64,000 nucleotides of DNA, from the NCBI GenBank assembly GCA_014155875.1, contig JACEFZ010022421.1:542001-606000 (forward strand), written 5' to 3'. Made by a program: the position numbers and the translations under genes. How positions within the stretch are numbered: the stretch's first letter is position 1; every line of letters starts with the position of its first letter. The notes under the pieces were generated by a model. The model was given only the letters and a program-made list of their open reading frames with translations, was not told where the DNA came from and made no database searches. Below are positions 1 through 10,658 of the stretch, in pieces. This DNA comes from Cepaea nemoralis. Lineage: Eukaryota > Mollusca > Gastropoda > Stylommatophora > Helicidae.

Positions 1-2400
1 CCTAAACAGCAAGAAAATGCAGCAGTCGTTTGAAAATATGCTGGAAGACCGCCTCAAGGCCAATGCTGAAGCTAAACAGGATACAGAAACAGAATGGAGA
101 GCCCTAAAGGACACAATCTACAACACTGCTATGGAAATCATGGGTAGCATAAAGACTGGTTTGATGAAAATTCCGAAGACATCAACCAATTGCTGGCCGA
201 GAAACATCTTCTCCTCAAGGCACATTTGAATGACCCAAAGTCAACATCAAAAAAAGATGCTTTCAAGAACATTCAGAGAGTAGTGCAGCAGAAACTTCGG
301 CACATGCGGGACTCCTGGCTGAGCAGCAAAGCTGATAAAATTCAGGTCTTTGCTGACAGACACGATATGAAAAACTTCTACGACTCACTGAAAGCGGTCT
401 ATGGTCCTTCATCACCAGGCATAGTTCCCCTCCTCAGTGCAGATGGGGGAACATTGGTCACCGATAAGAAAGAAATCCTCCAACGCTGGGCTGAGCATTT
501 CAGCAAAATCTTAAATGCAACTTCCTTCTTCGATGATGAAACCATCAACTGCCTTCCTCAAGTTCCCACCAATGAGACTCTTGATGACCTGCCAACCATA
601 GTGGAAATAAACAAAGCCATCCAGCAACTCTCCAGCGGCAAGGCACCTGGTCCTGACTCCATCCCAGCAGAGATATACAAGGCAGGTGGGCCGGTCCTAA
701 CAGAGCAGCTTCACCAAGTCTTCACAAACATATGGATGAACGAGACCATGCCACAAGATTTTAAGGACGCGTCAATAGTCCACCTTTACAAACGTAAAGG
801 AAACCGCCAATCCTGTGACAACCACCGAGGCATCTCCTTGCTTTCAATTGCAGGGAAGATACTCGCCAGAATTCTTCTCAATCGCCTCACAGCCCATCTC
901 GAGCAAGGTCTTCTTCCTGAGAGTCAATGTGGCTTCAGAAAAGAACGTGGAACTGTTGACATGATTTTCGCTGCAAGGCAGCTGCAAGAGAAATGTCAGG
1001 AACAGAACTGCGAAATGTTCTCCACTTTCATTGACCTTACCAAGGCTTTTGATACAGTCAGCAGAGAAGGACTGTGGAAGATTATGGCAAAATATGGCTG
1101 TCCACGAAAGTTTGTCCAAATAGTGCGGCTATTTCATGACGGCATGCAGGCAAGAGTACAGGAAAATGGCGAACTGTCTGAACCCTTTCCTGTCACCAAT
1201 GGAGTGAAGCAAGGATGTGTCCTGGCACCAACACTGTTCAGCCTCATGTTTTCAGCCATGTTGATGAATGCCTTCGAGAACGACGACATTGGAATAGACA
1301 TCAACTACCGTATGGATGGAAAGTTATTCAATCTCAGAAGGCTGAAAGCCAAAACCAAAATTAACAGCGGCACCGTCAGAGAGCTCCTGTTTGCTGATGA
1401 TTGCGCTCTATACGCCAACTCAGAGGCGGACATGCAACATAATGTTTCAGCTTTCTCACATGCCTGTGCCAACTTTGGGCTCAATATCAACTTGGAGAAG
1501 ACTGTAGTTATGTACCAGCCAGCTCCAGGGAATAATCACACTGTGCCGAATATCAAAGTGAATGATCATAGACTAAGTGTTGTGGACAAATTCACCTATC
1601 TTGGCAGCACAGTGTCACAAGCTGCCACAATCGATGACGAAGTGAATGCAAGAATCTCCAAGGCCAGTGCAGCCTTTGGCAGACTGTACAAGAATGTATG
1701 GGACAGAACTGGAATAAGCCTGCAAACACAGCTAAAAGTCTACAAAGCAGTTGTATTATCCACACTGCTATATGCTTGTGAAACCTGGACTGTTTATCAG
1801 CGACACGCTAGGAAATTAAACCACTTCCACACAGTCTGCCTAAGGAAGCTACTGAAGATTAAATGGCAAGACAAGATTCCAGACACTGAAGTCCTAGAAA
1901 GAGCATCCATGCCCAGTATCCACACTATACTGATGAAGAATCAGATTCGCTGGGCTGGTCACTTGACTCGCATGCCAGATCACAGGCTCCCTAAACGAAT
2001 TTTTTACAGCGAACTGCGTTGTGGTAAACGCTCCCAAGGTGGCCAGAGGAAACGTTTTAAAGACACTCTGACAATTTCACTGAATTCTTTTGGAATTCAT
2101 CATGACACCTGGGAGGCTGCAGCCAGAGACCGAAATTCGTGGCGTGCATCATTGCGCAAAGGTGCAGTCATATGTGAGGCAACCAGGACTGCAAGAGCTG
2201 TGAAGAAAAGGCAGGACAGAAAAACCACTGCAGGAAATCCTCCTCCAGAGACGTCAAGCATTCTTTGCCCACATTGTCAAAGAACATTTCGAGCCAAAAT
2301 AGGCCTTATCAGCCATCTTAGAACCCACGGCTCCACACCTTCAACCCCACTGGATGAAATGAATGGTCATCATCATTCTTGATGGACAAACAACAGACTA
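1..2400 (+). mobile_element. RTE-like non-LTR retrotransposon, copy 1 (5' end cut by window)
   Basis: This is the longest of four related LINE copies here; the others are near 15.9, 31.3 and 63.4 kb. It runs into the window already inside coding sequence, so its 5' end and any endonuclease domain are not visible. All four copies stop matching within about 15 bases after the shared stop codon and TGGACA, giving an extremely short 3' UTR. RTE-clade LINEs typically have very short 3' UTRs and no poly(A), so the clade call rests on this plus the RT motifs. Copy 3 ends in an (ACA)n-like tail and copy 4 runs straight into a CA microsatellite. The clade name is inference. Confidence 0.85.
150..2382 (+). 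CDS. Reverse transcriptase ORF with C-terminal C2H2 zinc finger (partial)
   Basis: The ORF encodes the RT that copies LINE RNA at the target site. Frame 1 is open from about base 150 to the stop at 2382. A short ORF in another frame at 17-229 covers upstream protein, so one indel lies near 145-155. Numbering from codon 190, the PGPDSIPAE motif is near residue 153, the ISLL block near 217, AFDTV in the palm near 287, and the catalytic FADD motif near 400. The thumb/connection region includes LLYACETWT near 530. The last 45 residues hold a CPHCQRTF...H-x3-H finger near residue 692. No stop interrupts the RT, so this copy may be fairly young. The initiator is unknown because the true start is outside the window. 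Confidence 0.88.
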
Positions 2401-2560
2401 CTTTCCTCAGTCTTCATATAGCATAGCACAGTTACGAAATCTGTAGTTCCAGCGACGACACCCAACACCACTTGTGAACCGAACCGGAAAGAAACCTTCG
2501 ACTTTCGTAGAGTGCGGCTTGCCAGTTCCCAATGACTCATAGGTCACGACAGTAAGTTAT
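2401..2560. other. Unassigned flank between RTE copy 1 and SINE-C
   Basis: Short spacer with no ORF and no repeat I can place. It ends in the first copy of the SINE-C target duplication. Confidence 0.4.
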
Positions 2561-2578
2561 TATGCCAACATTTTAAAA
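2561..2578. repeat. Left target-site duplication of SINE-C copy 1
   Basis: Identical to 2893-2910; together they delimit the SINE insertion. Confidence 0.85.
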
Positions 2579-2892
2579 AAAAAGTGTTTGGCGCTCGCTC
2601 GCTCGCTTTGAACTCAAGCGTAGTCCATAACACTACTTCTAGTAGTGCTGGACTGAATTTTGCTGATTAAGTGTCCCTCGCCATCAGGCGAACCCACTCC
2701 GACTTCAAAGGTACTTGTAATTTACGTCCCCAACTTAAGGAGGAGAGGTCAATATTTTAGATCAGCTGTCTGGTGTAACGGTTGAACACCTTAATTCGGC
2801 ACCAGCACACCGGATGTTTAAGAACACGCGTTATTATCCATTCTGCCATGGTGACCTCCAGTGCATCTCTTGATGTTGTCCACCCACGTGTG
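2579..2892 (-). mobile_element. SINE-C copy 1, tRNA-like head, 18-bp target-site duplication
   Basis: The perfect 18-bp direct repeat TATGCCAACATTTTAAAA flanks this unit at 2561-2578 and 2893-2910. On the minus strand the unit starts with about 50 bp also seen at 55810-55860, continues through a tRNA-like stretch and ends in an A-rich tail beside 2579. A long target duplication with an A tail is the signature of LINE-driven retroposition. The 3' part has a GAGC-type tetranucleotide stretch at 2592-2606. Part of its head matches a LINE RT C-terminus (see the 55.8-kb copy). Confidence 0.8.
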
Positions 2893-2910
2893 TATGCCAA
2901 CATTTTAAAA
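2893..2910. repeat. Right target-site duplication of SINE-C copy 1
   Basis: Identical to 2561-2578. Confidence 0.85.
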
Positions 2911-2948
2911 CCTCGGTGAGGTAATGCATTTTTTTCTGTCGGGGACAC

Positions 2949-2963
2949 CCCCCCCCCCCCCCC
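2949..2963. repeat. Poly-C tract
   Basis: Run of about 15 C. It is one of several long homopolymer C or G runs in the window. Confidence 0.9.
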
Positions 2964-3038
2964 AACAACACCCCTTATCTGCATAGTTCGCATAGACTGC
3001 ACTAGCCAGGGGGCCTTAATTTCCCAGGCTCAAGCGAT

Positions 3039-4235
3039 GCCTACTTATCTGTCTGGCTGCCTATTTAGCTGTCTGCCTACCTAATTATTTGTCTGCCAGA
3101 CTGCCTAATTATCTCTCTGCCCGCCTATATATCTATATGCCTGCATGTTTATCTGTCAGCGTGCTTACCTGCTAATCTGTCTGCCTGCCTATTTATCTGT
3201 CTGCTTGTCTATTTATCTGTCTGCCTGTTTATTTATCTGTCTGCCTGCCTATTTATCTGTCTGCCCGCCTACTTATCTGTCTGCCCGCCTGCCTACGTAT
3301 CTGTCTGCCTGCCTATTTATCTGTTTGCCTGTCTGTTTATCTGCCCGCCTATTTATCTACCTGATTAATTATTTGCCTGATTATTTATTTGCCTGCTTAT
3401 TTATCTGCCTGCCTAGTTATCCGTCTGGCTATTTATCTGACTGCCTGACTAATTATCTGCCCGCTTATTTATCTACCTGTCATTGCATCTGCCTGCCTAT
3501 TTCTACGTCTGACTACCTGCCTATGTATCCGTCTGCCTGCCTGTCTATGTATCTGTCTGCCTCTCCATTTATCTGCCTGTCTATGTATTTGTCTGCCAGT
3601 CCTTTTATCAGACTGTCTATGTATCTGTCTGTCCTTCTATTTATCTGCCTGGTTATTTATCTACTTGCCTGCCTACTTATCTGACTGTCTGCCTATTTAT
3701 CTGCCAGCCTGCCTACTTATATGTCTGCATGCCTATTTATCTGCCTGCCTGTTTATCTGCCTGCCTATTTATCTGCCTGCCTATTTATCTGCCTCCCTAT
3801 TTAACTATCTATCTGCCTGCCTGGCTATGTATGTGTCTACCTGCCCATTTATCTGCCCGCCTATGTATCTGTCTGTCTGTCTACTTATTTATCTACTTGC
3901 CTATTTATCTGTCTGCTTATTTATCTGCCTGCTTGTTTATATGCCTGCCTATTTATCAGCCTCGCTATTTATCTGCCTGCCAGCCTGCCTATTTATCTGC
4001 CTATCTATTTAAATATTTACCTGCCTGCATGCTATGTATCTGTCTACCTGCCCATTTATCTGCTTGCCTATGTATCTGTCTGTCTGCCTGCTTATTTATC
4101 AACCTGCTTATTTATCGGCCTGCCTGCCTGCCGACTTATATGCCTGCCTGTCTATTTATCTACCTGACTGTCTCTGCCTGCCTGCCTGCCTGTCTGTCTG
4201 TCTGTCTGTCTGTCTGTCTGCGTGCGTGCGTTCGA
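3039..4235. repeat. Low-complexity tract of CTGT/CTGC/CTAT/TTAT tetranucleotides
   Basis: About 1.2 kb built from four-base words ending in a pure CTGT run near 4190-4220. Because the tetranucleotides carry almost no stop codons on the + strand, long leucine/tyrosine/cysteine-rich frames are open throughout. These are not genes. Interruptions such as ATGTATCTGTCTACCTGCCC recur near 3830 and 4036, so the array also has a longer periodicity. Confidence 0.9.
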
Positions 4236-4255
4236 GCGAGTGTGCGTGGGTGCGA

Positions 4256-4300
4256 GCGTGCGTTCGTGTGTGTGTGTGTATGTGTGTATGTGTGTTCATA
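4256..4300. repeat. GT-rich microsatellite
   Basis: TGTGTG-type repeat adjoining the CTGT tract. Confidence 0.7.
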
Positions 4301-4423
4301 TGTTACAAATATCGCTAAAATAACTGTATGTCTGATTTCAATGCGAATTTATACCATAGTTCTGACGTTGGGAAGGAATAATAAAACTAAACGGGAGCTA
4401 ACAAATGTAATACCAGCTAATTG

Positions 4424-4543
4424 ACTACTCTACAGAACGCAGAGTAAACTATTATCGAATCGATAGTCTTGATTCTGACGCGAAGACTACTGCTAAGGTC
4501 CATCGACTGAAGCCCTACTTCGCAAACTGTGATAACTACGAAT
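4424..4543 (+). pseudogene. Integrase C-terminal fragment of an LTR retrotransposon
   Basis: One open stretch of about 40 codons reads through VNYYRID and then KVHRLKPYF. That pattern matches the C-terminal GPY-like region of Ty3/gypsy-type integrases, where a YRI block precedes V-H-x-x-LKPY. No other part of an element is visible, and the fragment starts just after the low-complexity tract. It is distinct from the 44-52 kb LTR element, whose integrase tail reads HVNMRKPHF. The call is based on the short motif only. Confidence 0.5.
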
Positions 4544-4689
4544 AATATATTTCTTAATGGGCACGAAGTAGCCACACAAGTAAAACTGAGTATTTACTTA
4601 TGTTAAGAGACATACAATTTGTTGATGGTTTAATCGAAATAAACGTGATTCATGTGCCCTCTGAAATAAAGTTCATTGGTGCGACCTTT

Positions 4690-4775
4690 TGAACAAACGA
4701 ACGAATGAACGAACATACTTTATTTTCAAAGGGTTATGAATTGGGCAAGCAGGCCTAGTTAAAGTGTCATTCTAA
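4690..4775. repeat. Dispersed repeat F, copy 1 (GAACGAAC...TTTATTTT...AAAGGGT)
   Basis: The segment with GAACGAAC, TTTATTTT, AAAGGGT, ATTGGGCA and GCAGGCC in order recurs at 28235-28300. The source element is not identified. Confidence 0.6.
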
Positions 4776-4806
4776 TATAAAATGTAATAGTCTACCAACT
4801 TAACAG

Positions 4807-5043
4807 GGCCGGCTCTTTTGGTTACGAAAGCAGTTCGTAATCCCGCATAACACGCTCAAAACACAGTTGCGGGCGATTTGGCATAAGACTACCTTGCGTT
4901 GGATTTTGTATAAGTTGTATGGGTGCCGGTCGTTCAGAAAGCAATGCCAAACTACTGAACTTAAACTTGTTAAGACATCACAAATAGCCAAAAAATGCTG
5001 GGGCTGATTGCGACTTCCTGTAAAGGATATGCAACTAACTAAC
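4807..5043 (+). mobile_element. SINE-B copy (hairpin family), T-type stem
   Basis: Shares the central block CGGTCGTTCAGAAAGCAATG and the distal block GTCCTGTAAAGGATATGC (here CTTCCTGTAAAGGATATGC) with seven other substantial copies. The stem pairs GTTCAG with CTGAAC around a 17-nt loop. The 5' tRNA-like head is diverged. Confidence 0.75.
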
Positions 5044-5044
5044 G

Positions 5045-5332
5045 TAACTAAAATGATTGGCATAGTAATGTACAGAAAATGTATCAATTTCATTACATAA
5101 ATAAAACAAACTGTTTACTTTACGAACTCCACATTCAATTGCTTGAAATTCATGAAATAATATAAATATTGGAATCTGAATATCCACATCACTGCTCTCG
5201 CGACATTCCCACACATGCTTCGTCCTCATCATCACAAACCATCAGAGAGTTTCTAATCTGATTATTCCAGCACAGATGGAATTTGATCAAAAGTCAGTCT
5301 GGCTTTTCTATTACGCTTAGGCTGCAGTAACA
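5045..5332. other. Spacer with a short RNase H-LINE 3' scrap near 5165-5240
   Basis: Bases 5165-5240 resemble, on the minus strand, the end of the RNase H LINE seen at 20254-20400 (GGGAATG near a GAGCACGTATG-like block). Otherwise nothing is recognised. Confidence 0.35.
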
Positions 5333-5334
5333 TA

Positions 5335-6667
5335 CTAGGGGAAATCAATAAGTAAGTCACAAATGGCTGTAGAAAAATCACTAAATATGATAACAACTTG
5401 AAACAAGTTTATTTGAATACATACATTGTCCCTTTATTTCTCAACATAATTTCCACCAACATTGGTGCACTTATCCCATCGTTTTATCAGTCCTCCCAAA
5501 CCGGCTGCATAGAACTGCGTGCTCTGTTTTCTAAACCACGTTTTCACTTCACATTCAACTTCGGCGTCATTCGCGAAATGTCTCCCGCCAAGGTGGGTTT
5601 TCAGTGGACCAAAAAGGTGGAAATCGCTAGGGGCTAAGTCGGGGCTGTAAGGTGGATGTTCCAGAACTTCCCACCTTAGTTGGTTAATTTTCTCCTGAGT
5701 TAATCGAGCCGTATGTGGTCTGGCATTGTCATGAAGAAGCAACACTCCTCTAGTCAGCAGTCCTGGACGTTTTCTTCGAATTGCATCATGAAGCATCGAT
5801 AGAACTTCACAGTACGATTCAGAATTCACATTGTCACCTTTCTTCTTGAAATTGGTTAAAAGCACCCCTTGACAATCCCATAACACTGTCAGAATAACCT
5901 TCCCTGCTGATGGCGTAACCCTGAATTTTTGGACACCAGGCGAAGAGGGGTGTTTCCATTGCATTGAAGCACGCTTTGATTCGGGCTGGTAGTGATGCAC
6001 CCATGATTCGTCCCCAGTAACAATCATGTTCAGCATGTCTCCTTCAACTTCGTATCGACAGAGATGATGCAAGGACAGGCCAAATCGGTTAATTTTGTGT
6101 TCCTCCTTCAATTGTCTGGGTGCCTACATTGAACACACTTTCTTAAATTTCAATCGATCATGCATTATGCTGTATGATAAATCATGTGAGCAGCCTATTG
6201 CAGATGCTGCAGAGTCTATCGTTACTTGCCTGTCACCTCTAATGATCTCCTACACCCGCTGCACGGATGCTTCTGTTGCAATCTCATCAGGACGACCAGA
6301 TCGGATGTCATCAACAAATTTAGAACGTCCTTGAGAACATTTTTCTACCCAGCTATGCACCGCTTTACATGACAACCATTTGTCAGCATAGACAGGAAGC
6401 ATTTCCTTAAGAATGTTCTTTGCAGGCAGTGCTTTTGCCCACAAAATACGCACAACAGCACGTTGCTCTTTGGTTGTACACTCCGTAAGTACAGTCGCTA
6501 TTTTGTTTATGCTCTGTGCATGCGCATGAGACACCTAGCGCCACCTGACGATCAGGAATATAAAGTTCGATGTTGCTATCGTCACCTAATGACACCTGTA
6601 TAAAACACCAACTACATTTACCTGCAATCCCACAGAACTGTGTGACTTACTTATTGACTCGCCTTCG
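5335..6667 (-). mobile_element. Mariner element 1, full length with TA duplications
   Basis: The terminal inverted repeats share AATAAGTAAGTCAC after a few variable bases and sit inside TA dinucleotides at 5333-5334 and 6668-6669. The length is about 1,333 bp, normal for mariner. The inside codes for a broken transposase on the minus strand. The same TIRs bound mariner 2 at 16.5-17.7 kb. Confidence 0.92.
5434..6534 (-). pseudogene. Mariner (SETMAR-type) transposase, two nonsense breaks
   Basis: The N-terminal piece (6250-6534) is the helix-turn-helix region that binds the TIR. The C-terminal piece (5434-6111) is the catalytic domain with VTGDESWVHHY, LLHDNARPHTA and YSPDLAPSDFHLF. The second and third aspartates are separated by 34 residues, the D,D34D signature of mariner. 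Between the pieces, in-frame TAG codons occur just after ASVQRV and again after KKVCSM. Mariner copy 2 reads through the first of these positions. All three catalytic aspartates are intact, so loss of function comes from the stops. This is a transposon gene and not the primate SETMAR host gene. Confidence 0.88.
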
Positions 6668-6840
6668 TATAATCTTAGTAACTGTTTACTGCGCAAGAAA
6701 CCTGCATGCCTTGTGCAGAAAATCCACGATACGCTCACAATAGCCGTCCTGTCGAGCGATGCTAGCAACTCCACCCGGAAAATTTAAGTTTCTTCTTTCC
6801 AGCATACTCTGTGAGTTCGTTACAAAAACAGAACATCTTG
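6668..6840. other. Spacer between mariner 1 and CT array
   Basis: No recognisable coding or repeat content. Confidence 0.4.
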
Positions 6841-6844
6841 CTTT

Positions 6845-6964
<120 letters not shown>

Positions 6965-7150
6965 CCCCCCCCCCATTCCCCAACCATCAGAAGGCTAATG
7001 CATAATTTCGACTTCTGTTCTCTTACTAGAATGTATTGTAGCCTATGCCAAACGTCTCATTTCTAAGCAGTGTTAATTTTTCTTTCCAATGAAGCCCAAC
7101 ACACTCTTTTATATCTTTCCATAGGCCTCTTAGTGTATATAATTAAATCG

Positions 7151-7540
7151 GTGGGCTCCATGGTCTTGAAGTATGGTGTCCGCCTCGAGTGCTGGAGGTC
7201 CCGAGTTCAAGCCCCTGTGAGGACCGGGATCTTTTTCACGTGAACTTCTAGTAATAAAATTTCCCCTGGTCTCTGGGTAGTGAGATCGGACGCCCGTATG
7301 TATTGTTGCGCACGTAAGAAATCCCTTGGCAGTTGGAAATCGAAAATGAGTAGTCTAAAAGCGCTGCCCTGGCAAAATTTCGAGTTAAAAATCTACCCAA
7401 AGTATTTCAGGATCCTTGCCGATTCTACGGAGTTCGTGCACTGAGCTGAGTTTCTCTTTTGAGTTAAGAGGAGAACGCAGCACTTATAGGTTACACCCCT
7501 GTGCCGTGATGTTGATCCATCGACTAAACTAAACTAAACT
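7151..7540 (+). mobile_element. SINE-A copy 1, tRNA-like head, TSD AATTAAATCG
   Basis: A 390-bp unit flanked by the perfect 10-bp duplication AATTAAATCG at 7141-7150 and 7541-7550. A B-box-like GAGTTCAAGCCCC lies near 7202, about 50 bp from the start, as in tRNA-derived SINEs. The 3' tail is (TAAAC)n. A second copy lies at 13128-13519. Confidence 0.85.
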
Positions 7541-7550
7541 AATTAAATCG

Positions 7551-7765
7551 TTTGATTATGAGTTGTCTTCAATCAACTGGTGCACGGGTACTTGTGTAGT
7601 GGTCGCTGTCCGTTTTGAGCATTCCCAGCTCATTAGTTATATCTCTTTCAATGCTTCGTTGTTAAGGGGCACCATGGCCTAACCTTTCCCCCGTGCTATT
7701 CTGTCTATTCACCACACCTACTTGATCGAGTTTCCAGCTTGTGCCACCCAAGACTGACATCTCTT
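7551..7765. other. Spacer before the 32-bp minisatellite
   Basis: No feature recognised. Confidence 0.4.
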
Positions 7766-8791
7766 CAAATTATGTCCATCAAAGACTTACCTCTGTTTAA
7801 CCTTTTCCATCCAGTACTTGCCTCTATTTAACACATGTCAATTTAAGACTAGCCTCTATTCAATCTATGTTCATCAAAGACTTGCCTCTATTCAACCCAT
7901 GTCCATCCAAGGCTTGCCTCTATTTAATCCATGTCCATTTAAGACTTGCCTCTATTCGATCTATGTCCTTCCAAGACTTGCCTCTATTCAATCTATGTCC
8001 ATGCAAAACTTGCCTCTCTTCAACCCATGTCCATCCAAGACTTTCCTCTCTTCAGCCCATGTCAATTTAAGACTTGCCTCTCTTCAACCCATACCCATTT
8101 AAGACTTGCCTCTCTTCAATCTATGTCCATCCAAGACTTGCCTCTATTCAATCTATGTCCATCCAAAACTTGCCTCTCTTCAACCCATGTCCATCCAAGA
8201 CTTGCCTCTATTCAATCCATGTCCATCTAAGACTTGCCTCTCTTCAACTCATGCCTATTTAGCCTCTCTTCAACCCATGCCCATTTAAGACTTGCCTCTA
8301 TTCCATCTACGTGCATCCAAGACTTGTCTCTCTTATATCTATGTCCATCTAAGACTCACCTCTCTTCAATCTATGTACATTAAAAGGCTTGCCTCTATTC
8401 AACCCATGTCCATCCAAGACTTGCCTCTCTTCAACCCATGCAAATATATGACTTGCCTCTCTTCAATCTATTTCCATTAAAAGACTTGCCTCTATTCCAT
8501 CTATGTCCATCTAAGCCTCGCCTCTCTTCAATAAATGTCCATCCAAGACCTGCCTCTCTTGAACCTATGTCCCTTCAATACCTGCCTCTCTTCAACCTAT
8601 GTCCACCCAAAAGCTGCCTCTATTCAACATGTGTCCACTCAGAAATAGCCTCTGTTCAAGCAATATCCATCCAAGACTTGCCTCTCTTCAACATATGCCC
8701 ACCCAGTACTTGCCTCTATTGAGTCTGTGTTCACCCAAGAGGACTAGCCTCTATTAAATCCAAACCCATCCAAGACTTGCCTCTATTCAAA
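7766..8791. repeat. 32-bp minisatellite, array 1 (about 32 copies)
   Basis: The unit contains GACTTGCCTCTATTCAATCT followed by ATGTCCATCCAA. Copies vary by point changes and an occasional indel. A second array with the same unit lies at 10659-11395. The array stops at TCTATTCAA, and array 2 resumes with the next unit bases. Confidence 0.93.
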
Positions 8792-9346
8792 TGAGACGGT
8801 TTGGGGAAATGGCTTTTACAAACCACCTAAGGACATTGACTGGAATAGTTTTGAAACAGAAAGTTCACCGACCAGTATAAGTTCAAAGTTAGTGAGTGGC
8901 CGGGCACTGACTGGGACACGGCCCGCTAACCGTCAGTTTACCTTTCGTTGTTAGTGAAATGAGAAATTCAAGTAACATGAAGCCAAACTTAGCATAGGCT
9001 TTGTCGGGAACTGTCAAATGGGCAAGAAATACAACGGATGGGGCTAGATATATGGGAACGGACACGCCCCATGACCCAAAACAGGCAAAGGCGGCAAGAA
9101 TAGGTCCTTAACCTCAAACTATAACCTAGTGGTGTCAAGGGATCTAGAATAAAGCGGATTAAGGTGAATTAATTATGCGGCACAGCTAAATGCTGATTGG
9201 GGTAGTTCTTCATGACAAGGGACAGCGACGTCACGTGATTCCAGAAAGGCGCCAACTCAAGAGGTGATATATATTTTTGATCCAGTAAGTTTAGACAGTG
9301 TGGAACGAGCGAGAGTACGGTTTAGCAACAGGGCCGAGTGGGCCGA

Positions 9347-9368
9347 GGGCTGGGCGATCGCCCAGCCC
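9347..9368. repeat. Perfect 22-bp palindrome centred on GCGATCGC
   Basis: The halves GGGCTGGGCGA and TCGCCCAGCCC are exact reverse complements. It is GC-rich in an AT-rich setting. Confidence 0.95.
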
Positions 9369-9689
9369 AGGAGGTATGAGTCTGGAACTTCAGCGATGGT
9401 GATGTCCATATCCCAGGCTGTTTAGTGTCTAAGAAGATGGAGAGGCGGTATTAAAGACGGAAAAGATGCACATATCACAGTTTCCGTCTGGACCGCCGAA
9501 GACAAGCAGATGGTCAAGGATCTCTGAACCATTTATTCCAGGTAGATAAACCTGATGGAGTGGAACGCAAATTCCGAGGATCACAAAATGGCGTGCAAGC
9601 CATTTGAGAAGGACTGTTGGCTAAGGAAACCGCTCATTAGTTGCAGATGATGGCTAACGTCAAATAGGACAACCACTAGCCAGAGACAC

Positions 9690-9749
9690 TGCGATCGGAA
9701 TCACACAGGAGACTAAGGTCGATCGGGATCACACAGGAGACTAATGTCA
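9690..9749. repeat. Tandem duplication of about 30 bp
   Basis: CGATCGGAATCACACAGGAG and CGATCGGGATCACACAGGAG occur side by side, each followed by ACTAA. Confidence 0.8.
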
Positions 9750-10658
9750 AACATGGTGGAAAACGTCTGGTGGGATCCACGACAAACGAGAGGTTGAAGA
9801 GAGCAATTATATTTCAACTATGGAACCCAGAAGATCGACTGGACGACAGAAGCTGAATGCATTGCCTGTGTAAATTGGAGATGCCTAGACATACCGGGCA
9901 TATCTGGGTAAACAGTTACCCGCTGAACAAGTTGGATGGGAGCGAATTAACTCCCTGGGTATTTGGGCTAAATACATGGACCACTAATAAGCATACGGAA
10001 CGATAACTACGAGACAAAGGCCGGTGTAATTCCTAGCTTTAGTCCTTTGCTTCATGCGGTTAATAGGTGGTCATAGGTGGCATTTCCCTAACATCCAGTT
10101 GCATAGTCTGTTATACTATCTATCTCTCCCTTGTGAGGTAATGCAGTATTGTATTATTAGAGTTGATTATGCATTATGTGTCTGCAATGCATGTACTGGT
10201 TACTCTATGCGATTATGTTGTAGATTGTCACTCTGTTACTGTTCAGAAGGAAATAAATATATGTTTGAGTTGCCTTTCATTTCGACTTGTCAGTCTGAGA
10301 TTGTGTAGATTAGAGTAGTTTAGAAACATTGTGAGGTGGGCTGTACATCTCTTCTATATCTTAACATACACCGCGAGACATTGATGGTGCAATAGTACAA
10401 TTAACTATTGTTCTCACGCGGAGACACGAACCTAAATCTTTCCTATCCCTTCCTTTATTCCTTTCATCTCTATCACCTCCTTCTCTCTCTCTTCATCTTT
10501 CCTTATTATCAAAGGTAGTGCGTAGTAGGCAGAGTTCGACTGAGGAACGATCTCTTAGGCTTCACACTATTTCATCATTTCCCTCATCCTCTTCTTTCCC
10601 TTCTCCCTCTCTCCTCCCTTCCTCTCTCTTTCTTCTACCTCTTCTTTTCTCTCTGTCA

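Larger units (their letters stand above)
8792..10658. other. 1.87-kb insert of unknown type inside the minisatellite
   Basis: This non-repetitive block sits between two arrays of the same 32-bp unit and restores the unit phase on both sides. It holds no convincing ORF. Visible structure includes a 22-bp perfect palindrome at 9347-9368, a 30-bp direct duplication at 9690-9749, an AATAAA at about 10251 and a CT-rich tail at 10440-10660. No terminal inverted repeat or LTR pair was found by eye. It may be a non-autonomous mobile element. Confidence 0.6.

Noticed and set aside
2266..2382. Host C2H2 transcription factor
   Set aside because: The finger is the C-terminus of a LINE polyprotein and recurs in four truncated copies.
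3145..4424. Long Cys/Leu/Tyr-rich open frames on the + strand
   Set aside because: They arise from CTGT/CTAT tetranucleotides that lack stops; several overlapping frames are open at once.
5434..6534. Host SETMAR gene
   Set aside because: No SET domain; TIRs and TA duplications show a mariner transposon.
8792..10658. LTR pair or TIRs within the minisatellite insert
   Set aside because: I compared the ends by eye and found no convincing terminal repeats.
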